Source: Dinoroseobacter sp039192165
Lineage (GTDB): Bacteria; Pseudomonadota; Alphaproteobacteria; Rhodobacterales; Rhodobacteraceae
DNA: 64,000 nucleotides
Reading direction: 5' to 3'
Assembly (NCBI GenBank): GCA_039192165.1
Contig: JBCCXD010000001.1
Span: 1 to 64,000 of the forward strand
Positions 33,336 to 42,477 of this stretch are shown here, one piece after another. Under the pieces are notes generated by a model. It ran no database searches. It saw only the letters and a program-made list of their open reading frames with translations, and had not been told where the DNA came from. The first letter of the stretch is position 1. Each line of letters begins with the position of its first letter. The translations under genes were made by a program, and so were the position numbers.

Positions 33336-34244
33336 CTATTCGAGGTTTTGCACCTGTTCCCGCATCTGGTCGATGGTGACTTTGATCTCAAGACCTACGG
33401 CTGTCAGATCGGTGTCCTGCGACTTGGAGCACAGAGTGTTCGCCTCGCGATTGAACTCCTGGCATAGGAAATCGAGACGGCGACCGACCGGGCCACCCTT
33501 GGCCAACAAATCACCCGCGGCCGTGATATGGGCCCGCAACCGGTCGATTTCTTCGGTCACGTCTCCTTTCACCGCAAGTATCGCAAGTTCTTGCGCAAGT
33601 CTCTGCGCGTCAGGCGCCGCGTCATGCGCAGCCTCCAACAGCGCGGTGATCTGAGTTTTGAGCCGTGCCGCGCCAGTTTCTGCCCGTTGAACGGCCAGCG
33701 TTTCAGCGCGGTTCACGAGCTCTGCAATGCGCTCCACTTGCTCGGACACGATAGTTTGCAACGCTGTGCCTTCGGTGTTCCGGCTTTCAAGAAACGCCGA
33801 GAGCGTCGCCTCCAGATCCTTCAACAGGACTTTCTTCAGAACAGCGATCTCATCCGCGCTGGCCTGGTCGGCATCGGCCACACCGCGCGCGCCCAGCAGA
33901 TCAAGCGCGGACGGTGCGCTCAGTGCGACCCCGGCGGCTTTTGCCGCGTTTGTTATATGCGCCACGCTTTCAAGTAGGGCTGCGAGCGTGCTCTCGTTAA
34001 CCATACCGGCAGCATCGCCAGCCCGGCCCAGGCGCAAACCTCCGCTCACATTTCCCCGCTCGAGCGCGCCCGATAGCAGTTTGCGCGCATCGGGTTCAAG
34101 CCCGGTCACCCAGTCTGGCACTCGGATTTTTATGTCTAAACCACGGGCATTTACGGATCGAAGTTCCCACGTCCATTGCCAGCTCTCATGGTGTCCTGTG
34201 CGGGTCGCATAGCCCGTCATCGAGCGCAAAGCGGGGTTAACCAT
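33336..34244 (-). CDS. YicC family endoribonuclease-like protein
   Basis: The 302-residue protein has the YicC N-terminal motif SMTGYATRTG, the segment ELRSVNARGLDIKIRVPD and the C-terminal block GPVGRRLDFLCQEFNREANTL, SKSQDTDLTAVGLEIKVTID. Members of this family are RNases acting on small RNAs or mRNAs in other bacteria. It lies just before gmk, as is common. The start is at 34244, with the sequence VNPALRSMTGYATR; the second methionine (SMTGYA) is an alternative. Confidence 0.95.
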   Translation of the reverse strand: MVNPALRSMTGYATRTGHHESWQWTWELRSVNARGLDIKIRVPDWVTGLEPDARKLLSGALERGNVSGGLRLGRAGDAAGMVNESTLAALLESVAHITNAAKAAGVALSAPSALDLLGARGVADADQASADEIAVLKKVLLKDLEATLSAFLESRNTEGTALQTIVSEQVERIAELVNRAETLAVQRAETGAARLKTQITALLEAAHDAAPDAQRLAQELAILAVKGDVTEEIDRLRAHITAAGDLLAKGGPVGRRLDFLCQEFNREANTLCSKSQDTDLTAVGLEIKVTIDQMREQVQNLE

Positions 34245-34393
34245 TGGCTACATTTCCAGATGCAATTTTCGCTAAGTCTGACATGTTAACGTCCGAGTAA
34301 GGAATTCACGCCTAACGGTTAACATCGTTTGATCGCATCGTGAACTCGAACTCTTGGGCTTTTCTGCCCGATTTCCGGGACTTGGGGGCATGA

Positions 34394-35164
34394 GTGGTGG
34401 ACGACATGACACGCAAAACAGTTGGAACTGACAACAAGGTAGTGTCTTTGGAAAAGCGCACGACAACACTGCGCAGCAAAGTGCTCGTTGATATGCTCGA
34501 CTACTGGCAGGATTTGCGGCCTGAGGGCGCTCTGCCCGCGCGCGCGGATGTCGATCCGCGTCGGATTGAGGGCGCCTTGCCTTATGCTTTCGTTCTGGAG
34601 CGGCTGACACCGGGCGTTGTCCGCCTGCGGGTCGCCGGCGGACATCTTGCCGATCTGATGGGTATGGATATGCGAGGCATGCCGCTGTCGGCCCTTTTTC
34701 AGCACCGTGACAGAAACAAGCTCATGGGGCTTATGAGCACGCTCTTTACCGGGCCCCGGGCGCTGGAGCTGGAGTTGTCGGCACGCGGAACCGGGACGCG
34801 GAAGTCGTTGCGGGCCGAGATGATGGTGTTGCCGCTTCTGGATGACACTGGCGGCGTAACGCGGGCCTTGGGGTGTCTTGTTGCCCGCGGAGCCCTGCCG
34901 AACCCGCCCTACCGCTTTCAGATCGATGCCGCGCGCGAAACGGATATCGAGGTGGATCTAAAACAGGTGAGATACTCGGTGCAGACCAAAACACCAAAGC
35001 CGCATGTGCCGCGCGGAGAGTTGCTAAATGGCGCGCCAGCTGCGTACCATGCCGAATTTGCCGAAGACCGCGCGCCCTTTGCTTCCAAAAGCAGTGGTAG
35101 AGAAAAAGCAACGACGCCCACCCGATCAAGGATTACAGCGCCGTTCCTGCGCGTGGTGAAGTGA
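34394..35164 (+). CDS. PAS domain protein (PAS_5 type)
   Basis: The 256-residue protein has a single PAS-like domain of the alphaproteobacterial PAS_5 family at about residues 25–165 (MLDYWQDLRPEGALPARADV, then RVAGGHLADLMGMDMRGMPL). A low-complexity, basic C-terminal tail follows. It carries no output domain, so it must act through a partner. The start is GTG at 34394 or 34397, about 5–8 bases after a GGGGG run, with ATG at 34406 also possible. It is divergent from yicC. Confidence 0.85.
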   Translation: MVDDMTRKTVGTDNKVVSLEKRTTTLRSKVLVDMLDYWQDLRPEGALPARADVDPRRIEGALPYAFVLERLTPGVVRLRVAGGHLADLMGMDMRGMPLSALFQHRDRNKLMGLMSTLFTGPRALELELSARGTGTRKSLRAEMMVLPLLDDTGGVTRALGCLVARGALPNPPYRFQIDAARETDIEVDLKQVRYSVQTKTPKPHVPRGELLNGAPAAYHAEFAEDRAPFASKSSGREKATTPTRSRITAPFLRVVK

Positions 35165-35170
35165 CCTTCT

Positions 35171-36550
35171 TCAGGAGCTTGCTGCCTTTGCTGAACTCGT
35201 TCCCGCCCGGTGGCGCTCAATCTCTTCGGTAACAAGGAAAGCAAGCTCGAGTGCCTGAGATGCGTTCAGACGCGGATCGCATGCTGTGTGATACCGGCTG
35301 GACAAATCCTCGTCCGTAACAGCGCGGACACCCCCGGTGCACTCGGTCACATCCTTGCCAGTCATCTCAAAATGGACGCCTCCGGGATGACTGCCTTCCG
35401 CGGCGTGTACTGCAAAAAACTCCTGCACCTCGCGCAGGACACTTTCAAAGGGCCGGGTTTTGTAACCCGATGCCGATTTGATCGTGTTGCCGTGCATGGG
35501 GTCGCAGGACCAGACAACGTTTGCGCCCATCTCCTGAACCGTGCGGATAAGGCGGGGCAAGTGCTCGCCGACATTGCCCGCTCCGAAGCGCGCGATCAGT
35601 GTGAGTCGGCCCGCCTCGTTCTCCGGGTTGAGTTTGTCGATCAGGACTTTGAGATCGTCATTGGTGATGGAAGGCCCGCATTTCAGACCAATCGGGTTCT
35701 GTACGCCTTCACAGAACGCAACATGCGCTCCATCCGGCTGACGGGTGCGATCGCCGATCCAGATCATGTGTCCTGAACCCGCAAGCCATTTGCCGGAGGT
35801 TGAATCCACGCGGCAAAGCGCTTCTTCATACTCGAGCAGCAGCGCTTCGTGGCTGGTATAGAAATCGACTGTGGCAAGCTCGATATTCTGCTCGGACGTA
35901 AGGCCGGCTGCGTTCATGAAATCAAGCGCGTCGGCAATCCTAGCGGCCATGGCGCGGTACTTCTCCGACTCTTCCTGATCGGTGAAGCCGAGCGTCCAAG
36001 AGTGGACCTGGTGAATGTCTGCAAAACCACCTTTCGAAAAGGCCCGCAGCAGGTTCAGCGTCGCGGCCGCCTGCGTATAGGCACGCAACATGTTCTCGGG
36101 GTTCGGGACGCGGGCTTCCGGGGTGAAGTCCAGTTCATTGATGATGTCGCCGCGGTAGCTGGGGAGCTCCAGACCATCTTTGGTCTCAGTCGGTGCCGAG
36201 CGGGGTTTGGCGAACTGGCCTGCCATGCGCCCGACCTTCACTACCGGCACTTTCGCGCCATAGGTCAGGACCGTGGCCATCTGCAACATAACCTTGAAGG
36301 TGTCCCGGATCAGATCGGCCCCGAATTCGCCGAAGCTCTCGGCGCAGTCGCCGCCTTGAAGTAAAAACGCCTCGCCGCGCGACACAGCGCCCAGCTGTGC
36401 TTTCAGCGCGCGCGCTTCGCCTGCAAAGACCAGCGGAGGATACTGTGTGAGCCGCGCCTCTACTTCGGCAAGGGCCGATGCATCGACATAGTCAGGCATC
36501 TGAATCCGGGGCTTCGTGCGCCAGTCAGATTTGCTCCAGGGCCGCGTCAT
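35171..36550 (-). CDS. Class II 3-deoxy-7-phosphoheptulonate synthase
   Basis: This enzyme condenses phosphoenolpyruvate and erythrose 4-phosphate, the first step of aromatic amino acid synthesis. The 459-residue protein is of the class II (plant-like) type, shown by WSKSDWRTKPRIQMPDY, VFAGEARALKAQLG, FLLQGGDCAESFGEF, PVVKVGRMAGQFAKPRS, IWIGDRTRQPDGAHV and CDPMHGNTIKSASGYKTRPF. The metal and substrate ligands lie within these blocks. It stands alone, with its promoter in the 181-base gap shared with the divergent GlxA-type regulator. Confidence 0.97.
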   Translation of the reverse strand: MTRPWSKSDWRTKPRIQMPDYVDASALAEVEARLTQYPPLVFAGEARALKAQLGAVSRGEAFLLQGGDCAESFGEFGADLIRDTFKVMLQMATVLTYGAKVPVVKVGRMAGQFAKPRSAPTETKDGLELPSYRGDIINELDFTPEARVPNPENMLRAYTQAAATLNLLRAFSKGGFADIHQVHSWTLGFTDQEESEKYRAMAARIADALDFMNAAGLTSEQNIELATVDFYTSHEALLLEYEEALCRVDSTSGKWLAGSGHMIWIGDRTRQPDGAHVAFCEGVQNPIGLKCGPSITNDDLKVLIDKLNPENEAGRLTLIARFGAGNVGEHLPRLIRTVQEMGANVVWSCDPMHGNTIKSASGYKTRPFESVLREVQEFFAVHAAEGSHPGGVHFEMTGKDVTECTGGVRAVTDEDLSSRYHTACDPRLNASQALELAFLVTEEIERHRAGTSSAKAASS

Positions 36551-36731
36551 TTGGGTCTCTCCGCTTCTTCAATCAGCCAAAATACAGGGCTTTCTACGCG
36601 ACCCAAAGGCTATTGCCAATGCGGTTTCGCGCGTTCCGCGGAGATCTATGATTGCGCAAATAAGCCCAATCGGCAAAGCTCCCGGTCACGGTGGCCGCAT
36701 CAGGTCGCTGACCAGGCCGACTCTGACCCAG

Positions 36732-37748
36732 ATGAACAAACCGATGAACGAAGCGCACCCAGTCCGGATAGACACGCGTGAGATCGCCAAGCCCCGGCGC
36801 TTTGTCTTTGTTTTAATGCATAATTTTACGATGCTTTGCTTCTCGTCCGCGGTCGAAGCTTTGCGCATCGCAAACCGGATGTCCGGGCGGGAGTTGTACA
36901 GCTGGACACTCGCAGGAGAAGGCGGACAAATCGCATATTGTTCCGCGGGTGTCGGATACAAACTCGATATGGGGCTGCAGGACCTGAACCGGGATGACAC
37001 GCTTATGCTCTGTGGCGGGCTCGACATTGCCGAGGCGACCACACGTCCCCTGCTCAACTGGCTGCGCAAGGAGGCCAGACGGGGTATCGTAACCGCAGGT
37101 CTTTGCACCGCAAGCCACACGATGGCGCAGGCGGGTTTGCTGGATGGCAAGCGTGCCACGATCCATTGGGAAAATCAGGACAGTTTTCTGGAGGCCTTCG
37201 ATGAAGTCGATCTGACAAAGTCGGTGTTTGTGATGGACGGGAACCGCTACACCACGGCTGGCGGCACCTCCTCTATCGATCTGATGCTGGCGATCATCGC
37301 CAATGACCATGGGGAGGAATTGGCCAACGCTGTGGCCGATCAGCTCATTTACACCACGATCCGCACCGATCAGGACACACAGCGCCTGTCGGTGCCCACT
37401 CGCATCGGCGTAAGGCACCCGAAGCTCGCACAGGTGATCCAGACGATGGAAGCAAACCTCGAGGAGCCGATCAGCCCCTCGATCCTGGCCACGGACATTG
37501 GCATGAGCACGCGTCAACTGGAACGCCTCTTCCGCCGCTACCTCAACCGCAGCCCGAAGCGGTATTACATGGAACTGCGGCTTCAGAAGGCGCGCAACCT
37601 GCTGATGCAGACCGATATGAGCATCATCAACGTGGCGCTTGCCTGCGGCTTCACCTCGCCCTCGCATTTTTCGAAATGCTACCGCTCGCAATACCAGACC
37701 ACACCCTACCGCGAGCGCGGCAGCCATGCGACACGGTTGAGCGTTTAG
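36732..37748 (+). CDS. GlxA-type regulator: DJ-1/PfpI-like domain plus AraC HTH
   Basis: The protein (about 338 residues) has an N-terminal DJ-1/PfpI-like amidotransferase fold (KPRRFVFVLMHNFTMLCFSS, GIVTAGLCTASHTMAQAG). The AraC/XylS helix-turn-helix pair follows (IGMSTRQLERLFRRYLNRSP, then CGFTSPSHFSKCYRSQYQTT). The nucleophile-elbow cysteine is kept in GLCTASHT. Relatives control choline, carnitine and amino acid catabolism. The start is uncertain: 36732 and 36744 match relatives best, while ATG 36648 has GGAG 5 bases upstream. The stop overlaps the convergent sugar dehydrogenase gene. Confidence 0.93.
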   Translation: MNKPMNEAHPVRIDTREIAKPRRFVFVLMHNFTMLCFSSAVEALRIANRMSGRELYSWTLAGEGGQIAYCSAGVGYKLDMGLQDLNRDDTLMLCGGLDIAEATTRPLLNWLRKEARRGIVTAGLCTASHTMAQAGLLDGKRATIHWENQDSFLEAFDEVDLTKSVFVMDGNRYTTAGGTSSIDLMLAIIANDHGEELANAVADQLIYTTIRTDQDTQRLSVPTRIGVRHPKLAQVIQTMEANLEEPISPSILATDIGMSTRQLERLFRRYLNRSPKRYYMELRLQKARNLLMQTDMSIINVALACGFTSPSHFSKCYRSQYQTTPYRERGSHATRLSV

Positions 37749-38857
37749 GCGCCGTCACCCGGCGTCATGCGATAAAGCGCGCCGTTGCCCACGCTCAGAA
37801 ACCAGATCGCCCCGTCAGGGCCTTCGCGGACGTCACGGGTTCGCGCGGTTGCGTCTGCCTCGATTTCTTCTTCTGCGAAGCTGCCGCCGTCGAGCCGGGA
37901 CAGATACCCGAATTTCAGAGAGCCAACAAAAACATCCCCGCGCCACTCCGGCCACATCGCGCCGGAATAGATCATCATTCCAGACGGCGCGATGGATGGG
38001 TCCCAATAGTGTTCGGGTTGTTCCATCCCTGCTTTCTCAGTGCCTTCACCGATCTTGAGGCCCGAATAGTGGCGACCATAGGAGATGGTGGGCCAGCCAT
38101 AATTGGCGCCTTTCTGGACGCGATTTACCTCGTCCCCTCCACGTGCGCCGTGTTCCACCACCCAGAGATTACCATTTAAATCCAGCGCCGCGCCTTGCGG
38201 GTTTCGATGGCCGTAAGACCAGATCTCCGGCTGTGCGCCCTCCTGCCCTAAGAAGGGATTGTCGGATGGCACAGAACCGTCGCGGTTGAGCCGCACGACA
38301 GTGCCGTTCTGGTTGGCGAGATTTTGGGCGCTTTCATCGTCGCCCCGGTCGCCAATGGTCAGGTAAATCTTGCCGTCGCGCCCTTCGACAATCCGAGACC
38401 CGAAATGCCGGCCCCCCCGACTGCCCGCTTCGCTTTCAAAAATCACACGCGTGGTTTCAAGCCGTGAGCCATCCGAGGTCAATCGGCCAACCGCCAGCCC
38501 GGTTCCGGCGCCTCGCCCCTGTGGGATCGAGAAGCTCAGGAAAACTTCACGGCTCCGCTGGAAGTCTGCCGGAATCATAACATCAAGAAGGCCGCCCTGT
38601 CCGCCGACTTCAATTTCCGGAAGTCCGGACACGCTGCCACTGGTCCCATCTGAGCGGATATGCAGAAGCCGACCGTCCCGTTCAGTAATCAACAGCCCAC
38701 CGCCAGGTAGAAATCCAAATCCCCAGGGCTCGTCCAGTCCACTGACGACCGCGTCGAGCTGCACAGGCCCTGCTGACGTCTGAGCGCGCTCAGCATGAGC
38801 ACTCAACGGGATGAGCGCAGAAAGGGTGAAAATTGCTGCAAGGGTTTGCAAGCGCAT
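37745..38857 (-). CDS. PQQ-dependent aldose sugar dehydrogenase, YliI-like
   Basis: The 370-residue protein is a six-bladed beta-propeller of the glucose/sorbosone dehydrogenase family. A signal peptide (residues 1–22) sends it to the periplasm. Family motifs include GLDEPWGFGFLPGGGLLITE, the RGGRHFGSRIVEGRDGKIYL block with the catalytic-type histidine, IWSYGHRNPQG and GARGGDEVN. Relatives oxidise aldoses to lactones with PQQ as cofactor. PQQ synthesis genes are not in the window. Confidence 0.93.
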   Translation of the reverse strand: MRLQTLAAIFTLSALIPLSAHAERAQTSAGPVQLDAVVSGLDEPWGFGFLPGGGLLITERDGRLLHIRSDGTSGSVSGLPEIEVGGQGGLLDVMIPADFQRSREVFLSFSIPQGRGAGTGLAVGRLTSDGSRLETTRVIFESEAGSRGGRHFGSRIVEGRDGKIYLTIGDRGDDESAQNLANQNGTVVRLNRDGSVPSDNPFLGQEGAQPEIWSYGHRNPQGAALDLNGNLWVVEHGARGGDEVNRVQKGANYGWPTISYGRHYSGLKIGEGTEKAGMEQPEHYWDPSIAPSGMMIYSGAMWPEWRGDVFVGSLKFGYLSRLDGGSFAEEEIEADATARTRDVREGPDGAIWFLSVGNGALYRMTPGDGA

Positions 38858-39068
38858 CGCGACCTGCCTCCTGATTTGATTATGCTCTTACAAGATAGGG
38901 GTTCAGGCGCCCGATCCCAGAACCACCACGCAGACGTGAGCGGCGCGTCGCGCACTTTGCGCGTGCAACATCGGTCAATCCATCAAGACTTGTGAGCAAG
39001 CTCTTTTCTTTCCTTGATTTGCGCACTAGCGTTCCCGGCGGACACAAGATCCAAATAGGGAGTAAAAA

Positions 39069-40262
39069 ATGAAAAAGATGCTTCTGGCGTCCGTGGCGAC
39101 GCTTGGGGTTGCCTCCGCTGCACTTGCAGCCGGCCATGGCAACGACGTCAAACTCGGCATCGCGCTCGGCTTCTCCGGTCCGCTCGATAGCCTTGCCCCG
39201 CCTATGGAAGCCGGCGCGAAATTCGCGATCGAAAAAATCAATGAAACCGGTATGTTCCTTGATGGAGCTAACATCACGTCTGTGTCTGGGGACTCGACCT
39301 GTGTTGATGCCGGTGCTGCAACCGCAACGGCGGAACGACTGATCACCGCCGAAGGCATCAACGGTCTGGTCGGAGCGATGTGCTCCGGAGCGACCGGCGC
39401 AATCGTGTCGAACGTCTCGGTGCCGAACGGCATGGTGCAGATATCGCCTTCCGCCACGTCACCTGCGCTGTCGACCATCGAAGACAATGGTTTGTTTTTC
39501 CGCATGGCACCGTCTGACGCACGTCAGGGCGAAGTCATGACGGAGGTTATCATGGAACAAGGCGTGAAAACCGTCGCGCTGACTTACACCAACAACGACT
39601 ACGGCAAGGGCCTTGCAGACAGCTTTGCCGCCGCGTTTGAAGCCGCCGGTGGAACGGTGACCATCAACGCGCCCCATGATGAAGCCAAGGGCGATTATTC
39701 TGCCGAAATCGGTGCACTGGCCTCTGCAGGCGGTGACGCACTCGTTGTGGCCGGTTACGCAGATGGTGGCGGCGCAGGCATCATCCAGGCTGCGCTCGAC
39801 ACCGGGTCCTTCGAGCAGTTTATCCTGCCGGATGGCATGATATCGGACACCCTGACAGACGCGTTCGGTGCGGACCTCGATGGTTCTTTCGGGCAGATCC
39901 CCGCCCCGGCGGGTGATGGCGCAGGCACCTTTGCCGAGATGGTCGGAGATGCGTTCGACGCAACCTCCGCTTATGCGGGTGAGAGCTTCGACGCCGCGGC
40001 TGTTTTGCTTCTGGCTATGCAGGCTGCGGGCTCAAGTGCACCTGCTGACTATCTGCCAAAGATCCTCGAGGTTGCGAATGCGCCGGGTGAGCCGATAGGT
40101 CCGGGTGATCTTGAGAAAGCACTTCAGATCCTGAAGGACGGTGGCGATATCGATTACAGCGGTGCAACCGGCGTGGAGTTGATCGGTCCGGGCGAGTCCG
40201 GCGGCACCTACCGCGAGGTCATAGTCGAAGGCGGCGAGTTCAAAACCGTGCAAATCCGCTGA
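39069..40262 (+). CDS. livJ: Branched-chain amino acid ABC transporter substrate-binding protein
   Basis: The 397-residue periplasmic protein starts with a signal peptide (MKKMLLASVATLGVASAALA). It has the type I periplasmic-binding fold of the LivJ/HAAT family (KLGIALGFSGPLDSLAPPME, SGATGAIVSNVSVPNGMVQI, YGKGLADSFAAAFEAAGGTV). AGGGAG precedes the ATG. It is the first gene of a liv operon and is followed by a strong hairpin before livG. The exact ligand (leucine-type, amide or other) is not known. Confidence 0.94.
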   Translation: MKKMLLASVATLGVASAALAAGHGNDVKLGIALGFSGPLDSLAPPMEAGAKFAIEKINETGMFLDGANITSVSGDSTCVDAGAATATAERLITAEGINGLVGAMCSGATGAIVSNVSVPNGMVQISPSATSPALSTIEDNGLFFRMAPSDARQGEVMTEVIMEQGVKTVALTYTNNDYGKGLADSFAAAFEAAGGTVTINAPHDEAKGDYSAEIGALASAGGDALVVAGYADGGGAGIIQAALDTGSFEQFILPDGMISDTLTDAFGADLDGSFGQIPAPAGDGAGTFAEMVGDAFDATSAYAGESFDAAAVLLLAMQAAGSSAPADYLPKILEVANAPGEPIGPGDLEKALQILKDGGDIDYSGATGVELIGPGESGGTYREVIVEGGEFKTVQIR

Positions 40263-40280
40263 GCGGCCACTGAAATCAAG

Positions 40281-40311
40281 AAACAGCCCCGGTGTGATCC
40301 GGGGCTGTTTT
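40281..40311 (+). terminator. Attenuating terminator between livJ and livG
   Basis: AAACAGCCCCGG-tgtgat-CCGGGGCTGTTT is a perfect 12-bp stem with a 6-base loop followed by four T. It lies between the binding-protein gene and livG, where partial termination gives more binding protein than transporter. Confidence 0.8.
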
Positions 40312-40325
40312 GCCAGGGGGCAGAC

Positions 40326-41111
40326 ATGATCCGGGTGCAAAACCTGCATAAGCACTTTGGTGGCTTTCGCGCCGTCGATGGCGCGACGCTGGAGATCGCC
40401 GAGGGGTCGATCACTGGTCTTGTTGGCCCAAATGGAGCCGGAAAAACCACCCTTTTCAATGTGATCGCAGGAAATCTTAAACCAACGTCCGGCAGTGTCT
40501 ATATGGGTGACGAGGACATCACGGGGCTGGAACCCCATGAGCTTTTTGAAAAGGGCTTACTGCGCACCTTCCAGATCGCGCATGAATTTTCATCCATGAC
40601 CGTGCGTGAGAATTTAATGATGGTTCCCGGGGGCCAGTCCGGAGAAAGGCTGTGGAATGCGTGGTTTGGGCAGGGACGCATCGCGCAAGAGGAAGCAGCC
40701 TTGCTGCGCAAGGCCGACGAGGTTCTTGAATTCCTGACGATTGATCACCTGAAAGACGAACTTGCGGGCAATTTGTCCGGCGGTCAGAAAAAGCTGCTGG
40801 AGCTTGGGCGCACCATGATGGTGGACGCCAGAATTGTGTTTCTGGACGAGGTTGGCGCAGGCGTGAACCGAACTCTGTTGATGACCATCGCCGACGCGAT
40901 CATTCGCCTCAACAAGGAGCGGGGTTATACGTTTTGCGTCATCGAGCACGACATGGATTTCATCGGCAAGCTTTGTGACCCGGTCATCGTGATGGCCGAG
41001 GGCAAGAAACTCGCCGAAGGCACCATGGGCGAGATCAAAGCCAACGATCAGGTGATTGAGGCCTATCTTGGCACAGGTTTGAAAAACAAAGCTAAAGTAG
41101 GTGCGGATTGA
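40326..41111 (+). CDS. livG: Branched-chain amino acid ABC transporter ATPase LivG
   Basis: The 261-residue ATPase has Walker A GPNGAGKTTLFNVI, the Q-loop region LLRTFQIAHEFSSMTVRENL, signature LSGGQKKLLELGR, Walker B IVFLDEVGAGVN (with E in the catalytic place) and the switch histidine in CVIEHDMDF. The C-terminal GTMGEIKANDQVIEAYLG is the LivG tail. It is the second gene of the operon. Confidence 0.96.
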   Translation: MIRVQNLHKHFGGFRAVDGATLEIAEGSITGLVGPNGAGKTTLFNVIAGNLKPTSGSVYMGDEDITGLEPHELFEKGLLRTFQIAHEFSSMTVRENLMMVPGGQSGERLWNAWFGQGRIAQEEAALLRKADEVLEFLTIDHLKDELAGNLSGGQKKLLELGRTMMVDARIVFLDEVGAGVNRTLLMTIADAIIRLNKERGYTFCVIEHDMDFIGKLCDPVIVMAEGKKLAEGTMGEIKANDQVIEAYLGTGLKNKAKVGAD

Positions 41112-41154
41112 GCCTCTGCATGATCCTCTCCAAATTCCATGCCAGAGGCAGGCC

Positions 41155-41976
41155 ATGAGCGACTATTCCGACCGGGGCAATAAAGACGCCTCGATCACTA
41201 AGATCTCCAATCCACCGACACTATCGGCCGCCCATCCCGACAGCGGACCGAGCCATTTTGTTGGCGATGGCGGGCCTTTTCTGATCGGGGATGGCATGAC
41301 GGGCGGCTATGGCGGAGCGGATATCCTCCATGACTGCACCATTTCGGTCGACAGGGGCGAAATCGCCGTAATTGTCGGACCTAATGGCGCGGGCAAGTCC
41401 ACGGCTATGAAGGCGGTTTTCGGGATGCTCGACATTCATACCGGCGCCGTGCGGCTCAATGGCGAAGATATCACAGCGTTGTCCCCGCAGGCCCGGGTGA
41501 ACAAAGGCATGGGTTTCGTGCCGCAGACCAACAACATCTTCACGTCCATGACAGTGGAGGAGAATCTCGAGATGGGCGCCTTCATCCGCCGCGACGATAT
41601 TTCCCAAACGATGGCGCAGGTTTACGAGCTCTTCCCGATCCTTCGTGATAAGCGCCGCCAACCCGCAGGAGAGCTGTCAGGCGGCCAACGTCAACAGGTC
41701 GCCGTGGGCCGCGCGCTGATGACACAACCGCAGGTGCTCATGCTCGACGAGCCCACCGCCGGGGTCAGTCCGATCGTGATGGATGAGCTCTTTGACCGGA
41801 TCATCGAGGTCGCCCGCACCGGGATCTCGATCCTCATGGTCGAACAAAACGCCCGCCAGGCGCTGGAGATCGCCGACAAGGGCTACGTCCTTGTTCAGGG
41901 CCGCAACCGCTACACCGACACCGGAAAGGCCCTGCTGGGCGATCCGGAGGTCCGAAAGAGCTTTTTGGGGGGGTAA
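41155..41976 (+). CDS. livF: Branched-chain amino acid ABC transporter ATPase LivF
   Basis: The ATPase (273 residues) has Walker A GPNGAGKSTAMKAVFG, the Q-loop FVPQTNNIFTSMTVEENLEM, signature LSGGQRQQVAVGRA, Walker B VLMLDEPTAGVSP and the tail NRYTDTGKALLGDPEVRKSF. A 47-residue N-terminal extension precedes the usual LivF start (MTGGYGG at 41296), as in other Rhodobacteraceae. The start at 41155 was chosen because GAGGCAGG lies just upstream. Its 3' end is the source of the duplicated fragment at 42413–42477. Confidence 0.95.
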   Translation: MSDYSDRGNKDASITKISNPPTLSAAHPDSGPSHFVGDGGPFLIGDGMTGGYGGADILHDCTISVDRGEIAVIVGPNGAGKSTAMKAVFGMLDIHTGAVRLNGEDITALSPQARVNKGMGFVPQTNNIFTSMTVEENLEMGAFIRRDDISQTMAQVYELFPILRDKRRQPAGELSGGQRQQVAVGRALMTQPQVLMLDEPTAGVSPIVMDELFDRIIEVARTGISILMVEQNARQALEIADKGYVLVQGRNRYTDTGKALLGDPEVRKSFLGG

Positions 41977-41977
41977 C

Positions 41978-42379
41978 ATGGTTCCAGACAAATCCGGCGG
42001 ACTTGTTCGCATATTGTTCCTTGGAGCGGTGTTGGGGGTAACGGTGGCGCCGGCTTCGGCGTCCGAACTCACACTGCCCTATAAATGCGAAGTCACCTAT
42101 ATGTGCATGTACTTCAATCCGGACTTCAGTCAGTGCCAGCGCACGCGTGCATTCCCGATCTCGCTCGAGCCGGGCAATGTCTTGAGCTTTGAAGGGCGGA
42201 TGATTCAAGCGGAACGAGACCCACCAAACACAGATGAAAGTTCTGAAAACTACACGACCGAACCCGACAGTTTTGGCCTTGTTTACAAGATCAGGGCGCG
42301 TGCCTTTCGCGCCACGATCGAAGTCTACAATGAAGGCGAGCTTCGCGGCTCCTATGATGCGGATTGCGGACTAGAGTGA
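41978..42379 (+). CDS. Small secreted protein inside the liv operon, copy 1
   Basis: The 133-residue protein has a signal peptide (about residues 1–28, cut after SASA) and a short mature domain with cysteines at the start (YKCEVTYMCMYF, SQCQRT) and end (YDADCGLE). I do not recognise a family. GGGGGGG lies before the ATG, and the stop overlaps the next ATG (TGATG). It interrupts the livF–livH order. It has the same size, signal peptide and terminal-cysteine layout as the gene at 42474, and both are probably descendants of one duplicated gene. Confidence 0.75.
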   Translation: MVPDKSGGLVRILFLGAVLGVTVAPASASELTLPYKCEVTYMCMYFNPDFSQCQRTRAFPISLEPGNVLSFEGRMIQAERDPPNTDESSENYTTEPDSFGLVYKIRARAFRATIEVYNEGELRGSYDADCGLE

Positions 42380-42477
42380 TGGACTTCCTGCGCGCCTTGC
42401 GACCTTACCGAAACCGCTTCACCGGAAGGGCCCTGCTGGCCGATCCGGAAGAAGTAAAAAAGGTACTGGGAGCTTGA
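42379..42477 (+). pseudogene. Fused remnant: livH start joined to livF end
   Basis: A 32-codon frame begins ATGGACTTCCTGCGCGCC (MDFLRALRPYR), nearly the start of livH at 42869 (MDFLNALV). It continues as NRFTGRALLADPEEVKKVLG, nearly the end of livF (NRYTDTGKALLGDPEVRKSF at 41910–41973). The match to livF is obvious at the DNA level (GGCCCTGCTGGCCGATCCGGA against GGCCCTGCTGGGCGATCCGGA). This is the junction expected from a tandem duplication of the segment from late livF through early livH. A functional peptide is unlikely. Confidence 0.8.

Noticed and set aside
34286..34300. TTAC-N7-TTAA (minus strand) as a second CtrA box before yicC and the PAS gene
   Set aside because: It has one mismatch and no supporting promoter; such sites occur by chance, so it was not listed as a feature.
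36813..37727. 304-codon minus-strand frame
   Set aside because: It is opposite the GlxA-type regulator with intact AraC motifs; no ribosome site or domain is visible.
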